DNA from: Candidatus Sumerlaeota bacterium
Lineage (GTDB): Bacteria > Sumerlaeota > Sumerlaeia > SLMS01 > JAHLLQ01
Length of the DNA: 64,000 nucleotides
NCBI GenBank assembly: GCA_030156535.1
Contig: JASGMJ010000015.1
Span: 36,102 to 100,101, forward strand
Direction: 5' to 3'
Shown here: in pieces, positions 28,485 through 38,275 of the stretch
Layout of the letters: each line of letters begins with the position of its first letter
How positions within the stretch are numbered: position 1 is the stretch's first letter
The notes under the pieces: generated by a model
Database searches by the model: none
Seen by the model: only the letters and a program-made list of their open reading frames with translations
Told to the model about the DNA's origin: nothing
Translations under genes and position numbers: made by a program

Positions 28485-29442
28485 CCTTCGCGCCACTCTC
28501 CTCGCTCTCTTCGTGCTGCTCCTCTCCGTGGCGTTCGCCCAGGAGGACACGGCGGACGAACCCCTTGCCCAGGTGGCATTGAATTTCGAGAAAGCCGAAA
28601 TCGGCGCGAAGGGCACACTGACGCTGCAACTGCCCGACGGCATGAACGCCAAGTCCGTCAGCGTCTCCATTCCGGCGGGCCAGGACGTCGTTTTCCTCCC
28701 CGACCCGGAGGAGGATCCCGCGCTCAATGCCGATGGGACGTGGAGCATTCCCGTGCGTCTGTTGCTCAAGGGCGAGCACGAGATCGAGAAGCTCGACGTG
28801 ACCGCAACGTTTGCCGACGGCGAAACGAAGAAGCTCGTGGCCGGCAGTGTGCAGGCCACCATCGATCCGCCCGCAACAGAGCGCGCGCAGCCGAGGGATT
28901 ACACGCCGGCGTTCAAGCTGCCCCCAAATTGGGGCCGCATCGCGCTTTTCGCGATTCTTGCGCTGGTCGTCGCGGGGCTTGTTCTTGGGGCGCTGGTGTT
29001 TGCCATCGTTCGCTTGCTGAAGCGCAAGAGCCAGCAGGCCGCCGCGCCTGCCCGCGTTGTCACGCCGCTTGAGGAAGCACGCGTGGCACTCGAGCAACTT
29101 GCAGCGCTTGACTTCTACCGGACGCACGGCAGCAAGGCGCACTACCTCGCGCTCTCCGAGTTGCTGCGCCGCTATTTTGAGCGCACCTGTGGCGTGCCCG
29201 CGTTGGAGATGACGGAGGACGAAGTGCGCGAGTTCGTGCGCCGTCGTTTTCTCGAACGCCCCGCCGCGCTCGCGCTCATTCCCGTGCTGGACGTTTGCGA
29301 TCTCGCCAAGTTTGCCCGCATGGAAGTTGCCGAGGAAGGCGTGAAGCGCGACCTTGCCGCTGCCGCCGCGTTCCTCGATGCCGAGGATGAACGCCTTCGG
29401 CTTGCCGCCGCGCGGCAGGCGTCCACGGAGGCCGCCGCCTGA
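28477..29442 (+). CDS. Bat-operon membrane protein (DUF4381-like position)
   Basis: A 321-residue protein with a signal peptide (to about residue 21), a periplasmic beta domain (about 25-145), one membrane helix near 152-178 and a cytoplasmic helical domain (ARVALEQLAALDFYRTHGS... LSELLRRYFERTCG). Architecture and position match the membrane protein usually found between DUF58 and batA, often annotated DUF4381. The ATG at 28477 overlaps the DUF58 stop, and GAGGA lies before it. It probably anchors VWA proteins in the Bat complex. Confidence 0.75.
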
Positions 29443-30449
29443 TGCTCGACTGGCGCTTCCTCCATCCGTGGTTTCTGCTTCTGCTGCCGTTGCCGGTGAT
29501 CTGGCTGGTCGTCCACTATGTTTGGCTGGCGCGGCGTGCGCGCCCTTCCGTCGTCTTCTCCGACACGTCATTGTACGCGGCGGGAACGAACACGGTGAAG
29601 ATTCGTGTGCTGCGGGCGATGCCAGTGCTGCGTGCGGCGGTGCTTCTGCTGGGCATTGTGGCCCTCGCGCGGCCGCAGTACGGGCAGGTGGAGCGGCGCC
29701 AGGCTTCCTTCGGTATCGACATTGCCGTGGCGCTCGACATTTCCGAAACGATGGACTACACGGATTTCAACCCGAACCGGTTGGAGGTCGCGAAGACCGT
29801 TCTCAAGGAGTTCGTCGATGGCCGGGGAAACGACAGGCTGAGCCTTGTGATCTTCGGAACGTCTGCGGCGTTGCTTTGCCCGCCGACGTTTGACCACGAG
29901 GCCATGAAGGGATTCATCGACGTCATCACGTCGCGGACGTTTGCCAATCAGGACCGCATGACGGCGATTGGCGATGGGTTGGGACTGGCCGTCAGCAAGC
30001 TGCGAGACAGCACGGCGAAGAGCAAGGTCGCCATTCTGTTGACGGACGGCGAGAACAACTCGGGGCGCTTGCAGCCCCTTCAGGCAGCGGAAGCAGCCAA
30101 GGCTCTCGGCGTTCGTGTTTACACGATCGGCGTGGGCAGCAACTCCTCCATCCGCATCGAGCGCACCGACTTGTGGGGGCGGCCCTACACCGATTCGGTT
30201 GCCGTTTCACTCGACGAGGACACGCTGAAGGAAATCGCCTCGATCACCGGAGGGCGTTACTTCCGCGCGGCCAATGAGGATGCACTGCGCCAGATTTACG
30301 AAGAGATCGACAAGCTGGAGAAGACGGAAATCGAGACCACGAAGTTCGACAACTTCGACGAACGCTTTCAGTGGTTCTGGTACCCCGCCCTCGGACTGCT
30401 TGCGCTGGAGTTTCTCCTGCGCGCCTTCTGGCTGAGGAGGCTGCCATGA
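29442..30449 (+). CDS. batA: BatA, VWA-domain membrane protein
   Basis: A 335-residue protein with an N-terminal membrane helix (WFLLLLPLPVIWLVV), a second near 60-75, a VWA domain at about 90-290 and a C-terminal membrane helix near 310-330. The MIDAS first motif reads DISET rather than the usual DxSxS; TDGENN follows later. The start overlaps the previous stop (TGATG) and the end overlaps batB (ATGA). In Bacteroides and spirochaetes the Bat proteins affect oxygen tolerance or cell-envelope integrity. Confidence 0.88.
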   Translation: MLDWRFLHPWFLLLLPLPVIWLVVHYVWLARRARPSVVFSDTSLYAAGTNTVKIRVLRAMPVLRAAVLLLGIVALARPQYGQVERRQASFGIDIAVALDISETMDYTDFNPNRLEVAKTVLKEFVDGRGNDRLSLVIFGTSAALLCPPTFDHEAMKGFIDVITSRTFANQDRMTAIGDGLGLAVSKLRDSTAKSKVAILLTDGENNSGRLQPLQAAEAAKALGVRVYTIGVGSNSSIRIERTDLWGRPYTDSVAVSLDEDTLKEIASITGGRYFRAANEDALRQIYEEIDKLEKTEIETTKFDNFDERFQWFWYPALGLLALEFLLRAFWLRRLP

Positions 30450-31465
30450 CGTTTCAGAACCCGTCGCTGCTGTGGGGCCTGGTGGTGCTGGTGCCTCTCG
30501 TGTGGTTGTGGCGCGTGGCGGCCCGGCTGAGCGCGCGCCGGCTCGAAACGTTTGTCGGTCGAGAGACGTGGCCGGTGTTGAACCGCTCCGTTTCATCCGG
30601 GCGGCGCCGCTGGAAGGCCGTGCTGCTTCTGGGGGCCGTGGTGCTCGCGATCATTGCCGCCGCACGCCCGTTGTGGGGCACGCGCGAACGCGTTGTGCGC
30701 GAACGCGGCGTGGACATCATCGTCGCGATGGACGTTTCGCGCAGCATGCTCGCCGGCGACGTCGAGCCTTCGCGCCTCGAAGCTGCAAAGACGCGCTTCC
30801 GCCAACTGCTCGCCTCGATTCCCGGCCAGCGCGTCGGTATTCTTCCTTTCGCGGGCCAGGCGTTTCTCCAGTGCCCGCTGACCACGGATTACGGCGTGGC
30901 GATGGACTACCTCGCGGCACTGGACACGAGCACGGTCTCCGTGCAGGGGACGAACATTGCCGAGGCCATCGAGCGCGCCCGCGCAGCCTTTGCAGAGGGG
31001 GGCGCGGGAGGAAGCCAGGTGCTGCTGCTCATCACCGACGGCGAAAGCCACGAGGGCGAAGTTGTCGAGCAGGCACGCCTTGCCGCCGAGGAAGGTATTC
31101 GCATCTACGCGTTGGGAATCGGATCGCCGGAGGGCGCACCGATTGTCGAGCCCAACGGGGCGTTGCGCGAGGACGCGAACAGGCACAAAATCTTGACGCG
31201 CCTCGATGCTGCGACGCTCAAGGAAGTCGCCGAGATCACGGGCGGGCACTCCTACATTTCGCGCCCTGGCGAGCGCATCGACATCCGGCCGTTGGCCCAG
31301 GAAATCCAGCGAATGCAGAAGGGCGAGTTCGGCGACGAGAAGCGCCGCATCGTGCGCGAGGAGCGTTACCAGATTCCGCTCGGCATTGCTCTCGCATTGC
31401 TTCTTGCCGAGGCGTTGCTGGGCGACCGGCGGCGCGCTTCGCGATTCACGGAGGCATCGGTATGA
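30446..31465 (+). CDS. batB: BatB, VWA-domain membrane protein
   Basis: A 339-residue paralogue of BatA with the same helix-helix-VWA-helix layout. The MIDAS motif is the canonical DVSRS near residue 95, and LITDGESHEGE follows near 200. Its start overlaps batA and is preceded by GAGGAGG; its stop overlaps batC (ATGA). BatA and BatB probably form a membrane heteromer handled by MoxR. Confidence 0.9.
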   Translation: MTFQNPSLLWGLVVLVPLVWLWRVAARLSARRLETFVGRETWPVLNRSVSSGRRRWKAVLLLGAVVLAIIAAARPLWGTRERVVRERGVDIIVAMDVSRSMLAGDVEPSRLEAAKTRFRQLLASIPGQRVGILPFAGQAFLQCPLTTDYGVAMDYLAALDTSTVSVQGTNIAEAIERARAAFAEGGAGGSQVLLLITDGESHEGEVVEQARLAAEEGIRIYALGIGSPEGAPIVEPNGALREDANRHKILTRLDAATLKEVAEITGGHSYISRPGERIDIRPLAQEIQRMQKGEFGDEKRRIVREERYQIPLGIALALLLAEALLGDRRRASRFTEASV

Positions 31466-32556
31466 AACGGGCCGCTTTAGCCGCCATTGTTGTCTCGCTG
31501 CTTCTTCTGGCGGCGCCGCTTGGTGCCGTTGGCCTGCGCGACGAGTTCGCGCGCCTGATGGACGAGGGCGTCGCGGCCTATGAAAGCGGGGACTACGAGG
31601 CAGCTCTCTCGTCGTTTCAGGATGCCGAGATGATGAAGCCCGAGTCGTATGAGGCCGCAATGAACGCGGGTCTTGCCTATGCTCATCTCGGTGATTATGA
31701 GCCCGCGGTGCAGCGCTTCAGGAAGGCCGAGGAACTCGCCGTGCAGGAGCCCGTCAAGCGCTCCTGGGCGCTCTACAACAAGGGGCGCTTTCTCTTTCAA
31801 ACGGTTCAGCATAGCTTTGAACAATTGAAAGGGCAAAAGGAAGAGGACAGCGAGTCGAAGATCGATCCCGAACGCTTGTTGGGGCGTGCCGTCTGGTGCC
31901 TTGATACTTTCGACGAGGCACTCGACGCCAACCCGCAGAACATCGAGGCTCAGTTCAATCGCGCTCAGGCCCAACATCTCATCGACGAACTTGCGCAGTA
32001 TCTCAAGAAGCCGCCGCAACAATCCGGCGGCGGCCAGCAGGAACAGCAGGATTCCGACGAGCAGTCCGATGAACAGCAGGATCAGAACAACCAGGATCAG
32101 GGCAATCAGGGGCAGAACAGCGAGAACCAGCAGGACCAGCAGCAGAACCAGCAGAAGTCCGGCGACTCGGGCGATTCCTCGCAGGACAACGCCGAGCCTC
32201 AGGATCAACAGAACGACAATGCCGGTCAGCCGCAGGGCAACGACGACCAAATGGAAGGGAATGCCGATTCCGGCAACGGCGATCAGCAGGAAGAGCAGGA
32301 GCAGACTGCCGAAGATCAGCAGGGCGAGGAGGAACGTCAGGACGAAAGCGCCGGCGACGAGGAGGAACAGTCCCAGGGCGCCGAAGACGCCTCCGGTGAT
32401 GAGGGCGAAGGCGCACAGGCCCAGGCCGCGCAGATGCCGGAACAGATGAGCGAGAAGGAAGCACGCGCGTTGCTGAACCTGCTGGGCAACGAGCAGGTGC
32501 TCAAGATGCGGATGCCTGGAATGGGAAATCGCCCGGCGCCGGAGAAGGATTGGTGA
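31462..32556 (+). CDS. batC: BatC, exported TPR protein with a long Gln/Asn/Asp/Glu-rich region
   Basis: A 364-residue protein. A signal peptide (to about 22) is followed by TPR repeats at about 28-95 and 135-180. Residues 186-325 are almost entirely Gln, Asn, Asp, Glu, Ser and Gly with many QQ/DQ/NQ steps. The C-terminal 35 residues form a short conserved-looking helix and a Met-rich end (EARALLNLLGNEQVLKMRMPG). BatC proteins commonly have TPRs plus a disordered acidic tail, but this one is long. It overlaps batB and precedes batD by 2 bp. Confidence 0.88.
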   Translation: MKRAALAAIVVSLLLLAAPLGAVGLRDEFARLMDEGVAAYESGDYEAALSSFQDAEMMKPESYEAAMNAGLAYAHLGDYEPAVQRFRKAEELAVQEPVKRSWALYNKGRFLFQTVQHSFEQLKGQKEEDSESKIDPERLLGRAVWCLDTFDEALDANPQNIEAQFNRAQAQHLIDELAQYLKKPPQQSGGGQQEQQDSDEQSDEQQDQNNQDQGNQGQNSENQQDQQQNQQKSGDSGDSSQDNAEPQDQQNDNAGQPQGNDDQMEGNADSGNGDQQEEQEQTAEDQQGEEERQDESAGDEEEQSQGAEDASGDEGEGAQAQAAQMPEQMSEKEARALLNLLGNEQVLKMRMPGMGNRPAPEKDW

Positions 32557-32558
32557 GG

Positions 32559-34388
32559 ATGATGCGGCGTTGTTTGCTTCTTGTTTGCCTGCTTCTGGCC
32601 TTCGTTGCGAAGGCGTTGGCACAGGGCGCCGTGCGTGCCTATCTGGATGCGGAACGCATCTCGCCCGGCGACACGTTCAACTACGTTCTGGAAGCGAATC
32701 GTGAGATTGAGATCGGGAGGTACGGCGAGCCCGCCGTCCAGGGCGACGCGGCCGAGTTTATCCGCGGGCGCCTGCAACGCCGTGTGCTCAGTACCTCGCA
32801 GGGAGGACGCGCGCCAACGGCGACCTACCAGTATTTCTTCGCCATGCGGGCGCTCAAGGATGGAGCGTTCAGCATTCCGTCGCTGAAGGTGGAAGTGGGG
32901 GGGCAGGTGGTCGTCGTCCCGGCCGTCAATGGCGTGGTGCAGCCGATCGCGAGTTTTGATCGCAGCAGTCTGCCCGGGGAGATCGGGGTTCCGAATCTGC
33001 CGGATGCGGGACGGGTGCGGGCGCTCTCGGAAAGTTTCTTCACGACATTGGAAGTTTCCGACGACGAGCCTTTTCCGGGCGAGCCCATCGAGGCGATCAC
33101 GTACATCTACTCGTCGGTCAATGGCGAGTTGTCGGCCTCGCCGGTGAGCGAACCCGAAACGCCGCGCTTCGTGCGCGTGCCCGAGGGAGATGCCGCCTTC
33201 TCGCCGCGCCAGGAACGCGTGACGGTGGACGGGCGCATCTTCCGCCGCGTTGCGTGCCATCGCATGATCCTTGTTCCGACGCAATCGGGCGAAACGACGT
33301 TGGAGGGCGCGGAGGTCGGCGTCGGGCGCTCGATGGGTGGCTTCTTCGGGCGAACGGTGATCGATTTCACGCTGACGCAGCCGACGCAGAAACTGACAGT
33401 GCGGCCGCTTCCCGCTGAACCCGATGGCGTTGTTGCGCAGTTCGTCGGGAATTTCACGATCGGCGTGACAACCGACCGCCAGGAAGTCAGCGAGGGCGAT
33501 CTCGTGACGATCGAGGTCTACGTCTCCGGCGACGGTTATCTCGAGACGGCGGGACTTGGCAGCCTGCCGGAAATGAAGGGACTCTCCTTCGTTTCCGACG
33601 AGGTTCGCTACGATGCCGGAATCGTCAACGGGCGGCTCGTCTCCAAGAAGAGCTTCAAGTTTGTTTACCAGGCTGTTGAGCCGGGAACGATCGAAGTTCC
33701 CGCGCTCTCCTTCGCGCTCGTGCACCCCGACACGGGCGAGCAGACCATCCGCAAGACGGAGCCGATCACGATCACCGTCAAGCCTTCCGCGAAGTCGTCA
33801 CTGCAACTGACTTCAGCGGCCCCGGAAACGGAGCGCGGCAAGGCGCGCGAACTTTCACGCGAGGGGATTCTCTACATCGATGAATCGCCGCTCTCCGAGC
33901 GCACGCTGGCGGAAACGCGTGTGCCTCTCGTGCGGCGGCCCGTGTACTGGCTGGCGCACGGCGTGGCGTTGCTTCTTGCTGCGCTTTACGGAGGCTTTCT
34001 CGTTTGGCAGCGGCGGCAGGCATCGGATGCAGGCAGAGTGCGCGCGCGTGCGGCCCGGCAACGCGGCAGCGAAGCGCTGCGCGAGGCACGCCGTCTCGCA
34101 GCACAAGATGATGGAAGCGCCTACTACGCGGCACTTGCCGCTGGCGTGACGAATCACGTTTCCTCGTTTCTCGGCCGCGAGGCTTCGGGGCTGACGGTGG
34201 AGGAAGCGTGCGACGCGCTGAACGACTGCGGGCTCGCCGAGGAGTCCGCCAGGCTGCGCGAACTGCTCGCCCACTTTGACGCCAAGCGTTTCGCACCGGC
34301 CGAGGCAGGCGGCGACCGTCAGGCGGATTTGCAGGCTGCCGAGGATTTCGTACAGCGCCTCTCCCGTGCGCCGAGGAGGCGGAACTAA
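32559..34388 (+). CDS. batD: BatD, large exported membrane-anchored protein
   Basis: A 609-residue protein with a signal peptide (to about 22), several beta-sandwich domains (VRAYLDAERISPGDTFNYVL at the start; PRFVRVPEG; VTIEVYVSGDGYLETAG), one membrane helix near 470-490 and a cytoplasmic helical tail. That tail resembles the tail of the 28477-29442 protein (ALAAGVTNHVSSFLGREASG). The start is taken as ATG 32559, with AAGGA 9 bp upstream; TTG 32550, GTG 32553 and ATG 32562 are alternatives. The order after batA-B-C is the standard Bat order. Confidence 0.88.
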   Translation: MMRRCLLLVCLLLAFVAKALAQGAVRAYLDAERISPGDTFNYVLEANREIEIGRYGEPAVQGDAAEFIRGRLQRRVLSTSQGGRAPTATYQYFFAMRALKDGAFSIPSLKVEVGGQVVVVPAVNGVVQPIASFDRSSLPGEIGVPNLPDAGRVRALSESFFTTLEVSDDEPFPGEPIEAITYIYSSVNGELSASPVSEPETPRFVRVPEGDAAFSPRQERVTVDGRIFRRVACHRMILVPTQSGETTLEGAEVGVGRSMGGFFGRTVIDFTLTQPTQKLTVRPLPAEPDGVVAQFVGNFTIGVTTDRQEVSEGDLVTIEVYVSGDGYLETAGLGSLPEMKGLSFVSDEVRYDAGIVNGRLVSKKSFKFVYQAVEPGTIEVPALSFALVHPDTGEQTIRKTEPITITVKPSAKSSLQLTSAAPETERGKARELSREGILYIDESPLSERTLAETRVPLVRRPVYWLAHGVALLLAALYGGFLVWQRRQASDAGRVRARAARQRGSEALREARRLAAQDDGSAYYAALAAGVTNHVSSFLGREASGLTVEEACDALNDCGLAEESARLRELLAHFDAKRFAPAEAGGDRQADLQAAEDFVQRLSRAPRRRN

Positions 34389-34389
34389 G

Positions 34390-35190
34390 ATGATGACCAC
34401 AACGCAACGCCTCGCATTCTTCCTCGTGCTCTTCCTGTTCGTGCTCGCGCCGCTGGCGCGTGCCGCGGAAAACACATCCGACCCAATCAGGAGCCGCGAG
34501 GACGCACAGAAGGCTTACGAACACGCCAACGCGTTGTATGGCGAGCAGGAGTTCGCCCGCGCACTGGAGGAATACCAGCGCATCTATCGCGCGGGTTTCG
34601 GCACGCGTGAAGTGCTCGCCAACGCGGGCAATGCCGCCTACCACGAGGGCGACGTGGGGCGCGCGGTGCTCGCGTACCATCGCGCTTTGCGCGTGGACCC
34701 CGGCTACCAGCAGGCCCGCGAGAACCTCGAACGCATTCAGCCCGCGACGAACACACCCGAGGGCCAGGGCGTGGGAACTCTCGCCGCGCGCTGGTTCCGC
34801 GCAACGCCTGCCTGGGGTTGGTTCCTTCTCGCGGAGGCTCTCTTTGTCTGGTGCCTGGCCGCGGGCATCATCGCGGTGCGCAGCGCTCCGGGGACGGAGA
34901 AACGCTCTGCCTGGACGAGCCGGACGGCCGCGGCGCTGATTCTTGCCGTTGCCGGATTTGGCGCCGTGTTGCTGCACGATCACTTGCAGCACGACGAGGG
35001 CGACGCCGTTGTCGTCGAAGACCGCGCGGTGACACGGCTCGGCCCGGGCGAGGAATTCTTCGAGCAACTCGAACTTCCCGCGGGCACCGTTGCCACGATC
35101 AAGGGCGTGCCTCGCAACGGGTGGGTCCAGATCGTCCTGCGCGATGGCAGCAGCGGCTACATCCAGACCACCGCACTCGAACGCATCTGA
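34390..35190 (+). CDS. batE: BatE, TPR and SH3-like protein
   Basis: A 266-residue protein with a signal peptide, TPR units at about 40-115 (HANALYGEQEFARALEEYQR, VLAYHRALRVDPGYQQA), two membrane helices near 140-185 and a C-terminal bacterial SH3-like domain (VTRLGPGEEFFEQLELPAGT... NGWVQIVLRDGSSGYI). This is the BatE layout. It ends the Bat operon, starting 1 bp after the batD stop with GAGGAGG upstream. The next gene is convergent, 25 bp away. Confidence 0.85.
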   Translation: MMTTTQRLAFFLVLFLFVLAPLARAAENTSDPIRSREDAQKAYEHANALYGEQEFARALEEYQRIYRAGFGTREVLANAGNAAYHEGDVGRAVLAYHRALRVDPGYQQARENLERIQPATNTPEGQGVGTLAARWFRATPAWGWFLLAEALFVWCLAAGIIAVRSAPGTEKRSAWTSRTAAALILAVAGFGAVLLHDHLQHDEGDAVVVEDRAVTRLGPGEEFFEQLELPAGTVATIKGVPRNGWVQIVLRDGSSGYIQTTALERI

Positions 35191-35215
35191 CCGCGTCTTG
35201 AATCGCTCGCGTGAC

Positions 35216-36865
35216 TCAGCTCAGCGCGCTCATCAGGACGCCCCACTTGGGGCGCTCCCACGAGTGGCGGAAGTCCTCCATCGTCCCCCAGACGCAGCAG
35301 CCCGCCGCCTCCCGTGAATCCAGGAAGCCGACGAAGTCGAATTGCTGCGACTCCGTCCCCCATTCCAGGTCGAACTTGCGGGCGATGTCGTTCGGGGGCA
35401 GAACGGGACGCCCCACCTTGCTCGAGAGGTCGAAATGCAGACCGTCGATTCCGTCTTCCGCCTGAAACGATTTGAAGATGAGTTCGCTGCAAACGAGTTG
35501 GGCGTCGGAAAGAAAGTTGAAGTCGTAGTCGTACGGTTTCCCCCAGTGCAGGAAGGCGCGGCGGATGGCGCAGGCAAGCGCCGGTTTCGAGAGGCGCGGC
35601 CGGACGACGCCGATGTTGTCGGCTCCGAAGGTCTGCACGCCGGGGCGGAAAACAACGCCGGCCGCGATGGCTTCGACGAAGGCGTTCGGGCGACGCATCG
35701 TTTCCGGAATCGAACCCATGGGCGCGCCGACCAGCGCGGGGACTTCCAGTTCCGTGGCGTAGGCTTCCCAAGCCCGCGGCGCCTCCGAGCGCAGCAACTC
35801 CGTGAAGGAGCATTCCTTCCCCGTTGCCGTGCGAATCCACGTTCGCACCTGCTCGTCGTCGAAGAAGGCCTCCAGCTCCCCGGCCGTTCCAAGGTGCAGT
35901 GACGTGTGGGGCCAGAAGCCGGGAATGCCCGCGTTCGAGAGGTACATGTTCTTGCGCGAGACACAGATGTCGCCGGGTTGCATCTTCGCGCGGAGCTGGT
36001 CGATCTGCTCCTCCGTGATGAGGAAGAGGCTCTTCGAGCGAAAGCGCACGAGCCCCATCAGATTCGTCAGATTCTTCTGCATGGGAAACCATGCCTGGTA
36101 GAGAACGTCCGTTGTCAGCTCGCGGGTTTGGCGGGCGGCGAACGCGATGCCGTCGCGCCGCACGGCTTCCTTCAGGCGTGGGTGGAGCTCCTCCACGCGG
36201 GCCAGCAGCCAGGCGCCATTCTCATCCGCTGTGGCCTCGGCAAAGGCGGGAAGGAGACGCAGCGTTTTCAGGTACTGGCGCGCGAGGAACTGGCGGGCCG
36301 CGCGTTCGGGATTGTGCACTTCGTTATGCAACGCATCGAACGAATTGGCGGGTAGTCCCAGCGCCGCGTCCGCATCGTTGAGCAGGCGCTCCCAGCGGGC
36401 GTTGGCGAACATCGGGCCGCTCAGCCGCCAGGCCGCTTCATGCACGATCAGATCAGCGGCATCGCAAAGCAGGAACGCGCGGACGTGGTCGGGCCAGCGC
36501 CGCCTTCTCAGCCAGAGAACGAAGTCGCGGTGGAATGCGGCATGGGCATCGAGTTGCAACGCGAGATCGTGAAAGCGTGCCCAGAGCAGGCGCGCGCGTT
36601 CGCGTTCGCCGGGCGGGAGAGCCACGGTGAGATCGCCAGGGGCGCTGGTGGCCAGCGACGCGAGTGCCTCGGCGGTTTCGCGCAGTTCCCCGTCCCATTG
36701 GCGGAGCAGCGCCGTGTGCGCCTGAAAGATTGCCCGCCACTGTTCGGGTGTCTGGCGCCGGGCTCCTGAGCGGTGGAGCAGGCGCCACACGATCCAGCAA
36801 CTGGCCGTCGTGGCGGTCAGGGACAGAAAGCAGATTCCCATCGTTATCCAGAATGCGTTGCTCAC
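35216..36865 (-). CDS. YiiX/YebB-like permuted papain-fold cysteine hydrolase, membrane anchored
   Basis: A 549-residue protein. One N-terminal membrane helix (about 5-28) is followed by a helical domain to about 290 that I do not recognise. The C-terminal domain is YiiX/YebB-like NlpC/P60: PGDICVSRKNMYLSN, then H320 in FWPHTSLHLG, then C459 in LVCSELIF, giving the permuted His-Cys order. Such proteins may cleave lipids or peptidoglycan peptides. The start is GTG at 36865 with AAGGA upstream. It faces batE tail to tail. Confidence 0.82.
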   Translation of the reverse strand: MSNAFWITMGICFLSLTATTASCWIVWRLLHRSGARRQTPEQWRAIFQAHTALLRQWDGELRETAEALASLATSAPGDLTVALPPGERERARLLWARFHDLALQLDAHAAFHRDFVLWLRRRRWPDHVRAFLLCDAADLIVHEAAWRLSGPMFANARWERLLNDADAALGLPANSFDALHNEVHNPERAARQFLARQYLKTLRLLPAFAEATADENGAWLLARVEELHPRLKEAVRRDGIAFAARQTRELTTDVLYQAWFPMQKNLTNLMGLVRFRSKSLFLITEEQIDQLRAKMQPGDICVSRKNMYLSNAGIPGFWPHTSLHLGTAGELEAFFDDEQVRTWIRTATGKECSFTELLRSEAPRAWEAYATELEVPALVGAPMGSIPETMRRPNAFVEAIAAGVVFRPGVQTFGADNIGVVRPRLSKPALACAIRRAFLHWGKPYDYDFNFLSDAQLVCSELIFKSFQAEDGIDGLHFDLSSKVGRPVLPPNDIARKFDLEWGTESQQFDFVGFLDSREAAGCCVWGTMEDFRHSWERPKWGVLMSALS

Positions 36866-37048
36866 CGTGTGTTTCCTTGCGTGTGTTTCCTTGGGGGAAG
36901 GCGCCGCTTGCCTACTGACTCGCTGGCGCCCATCCCGGCGTCAAATCAGATTCGCCGGACGTGCAGGATTGACGAACCGGGGGCGGCCTGCTTTCGTTAC
37001 ACATCGGGGGAGGAGGAACCGAAACGCATTCAAGCCGGAGTTCCCCCC

Positions 37049-38245
37049 ATGATTCGCACTGCAATGCCCTCGGCGCTTGGCGTCCTGCTGGCCGCCACCG
37101 CGCCAGCCCAGCCGGCCGTCCTGCTCGAGCCCCTTGTTTCGGGATTTACGGCACCGGTTGATCTTCTCCAGACGCCGATCGAAAACGACGACCGCCTGTT
37201 CGTGGTCGAACAGAATGGCACCGTGCACATCGTCGATGGCACCACGGTGCTTCCGACGCCGTTTCTCGACGTCTCGGGCATCGTCAGCCGCAATGCCAGC
37301 GAGCGCGGGCTGCTCGGCTTGGCGTTCCATCCGAGCTATGGCAGCGGCAGCGATCACTTCTTCATCGACTACACGAATGCCTCGGGCAACACGGTGATTG
37401 CGCGCTACGCGCGGTCGGCCGGCGATGCCAATCAGGCCGATGCCTCCAGTGCACGCATCCTTCTCACCATCACCCAGGACTACAGCAATCACAACGGCGG
37501 GCAGGTGCGCTTCGGGCCGGATGGCTACCTTTACATCGGCATGGGGGACGGCGGTTCAGGCAACGACCCACTGTGCAACGCGCAGAACCTGGACTCGCTT
37601 CTTGGCAAGCTGCTGCGTCTGGATGTGGACCAGAACATCAACACGTCCCCCTATCACGGCATTCCCGCTTCCAATCCCTTTGTGGGCATTGCGGGGCGCG
37701 ACGAAATCTGGGCGTATGGCCTGCGCAATCCGTGGCGGTTCTCGTTCGATCGCCAGGAGGGCGACCTGTGGATCGCCGACGTGGGCCAGGGCACCCGCGA
37801 GGAAATCGACTGGCAACCCGCTTCGAGTGCGGGGGGCGAGAACTATGGGTGGAAAGTGCGCGAGGGTACCTTGTGCACGGGGCAGACCGGCGGGTGCTCC
37901 GGCGCGGGAGTCACCTTGCCGGCCTGTGCCTCGCCGCCTCTCATCGATCCCGTCCACGAATACCTCACCCACGTCAACAGCACGTGCGCGGTGATTGGCG
38001 GATTTGTCTACCGGGGCACGGAGATTCCGGCGCTGGCGGGCCAGTACATCTTCGGCGACTTCTGCTCCAAGGACGTCTGGGCTTATGACCGGCAGTCAGA
38101 CGTGCTGACACCGCTGCTCGTTGCGCCTTCGAGCCTGTTCACGTTTGGAGAGCGGCGCGATGGCGAGCTGCTGCTGGGGGTTGGCGGGACGGTTTATTTG
38201 TTGGCCCGCGATCCGGCTGCCGTGGAGAATTGGGCCGTATTCTGA
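37049..38245 (+). CDS. Exported PQQ-dependent sugar dehydrogenase family protein
   Basis: A 398-residue protein with a signal peptide (to about 21) and a six-blade propeller of the soluble glucose/sorbosone dehydrogenase family. Seen: APVDLLQTP, NASERGLLGLAFHP, the catalytic-type His148 in NHNGGQVRFGPDGYLYIGMGDGG (given in part), and WAYGLRNPWRFSFD. Family members oxidise aldose sugars with PQQ. The protein ends in PAAVENWAVF, beyond the propeller, a tail shared with two other secreted proteins here. The ATG at 37049 has GGAG upstream. Confidence 0.9.
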   Translation: MIRTAMPSALGVLLAATAPAQPAVLLEPLVSGFTAPVDLLQTPIENDDRLFVVEQNGTVHIVDGTTVLPTPFLDVSGIVSRNASERGLLGLAFHPSYGSGSDHFFIDYTNASGNTVIARYARSAGDANQADASSARILLTITQDYSNHNGGQVRFGPDGYLYIGMGDGGSGNDPLCNAQNLDSLLGKLLRLDVDQNINTSPYHGIPASNPFVGIAGRDEIWAYGLRNPWRFSFDRQEGDLWIADVGQGTREEIDWQPASSAGGENYGWKVREGTLCTGQTGGCSGAGVTLPACASPPLIDPVHEYLTHVNSTCAVIGGFVYRGTEIPALAGQYIFGDFCSKDVWAYDRQSDVLTPLLVAPSSLFTFGERRDGELLLGVGGTVYLLARDPAAVENWAVF

Positions 38246-38275
38246 TTCACGCCCTTTTCTCCAAGGATTTGTGCC

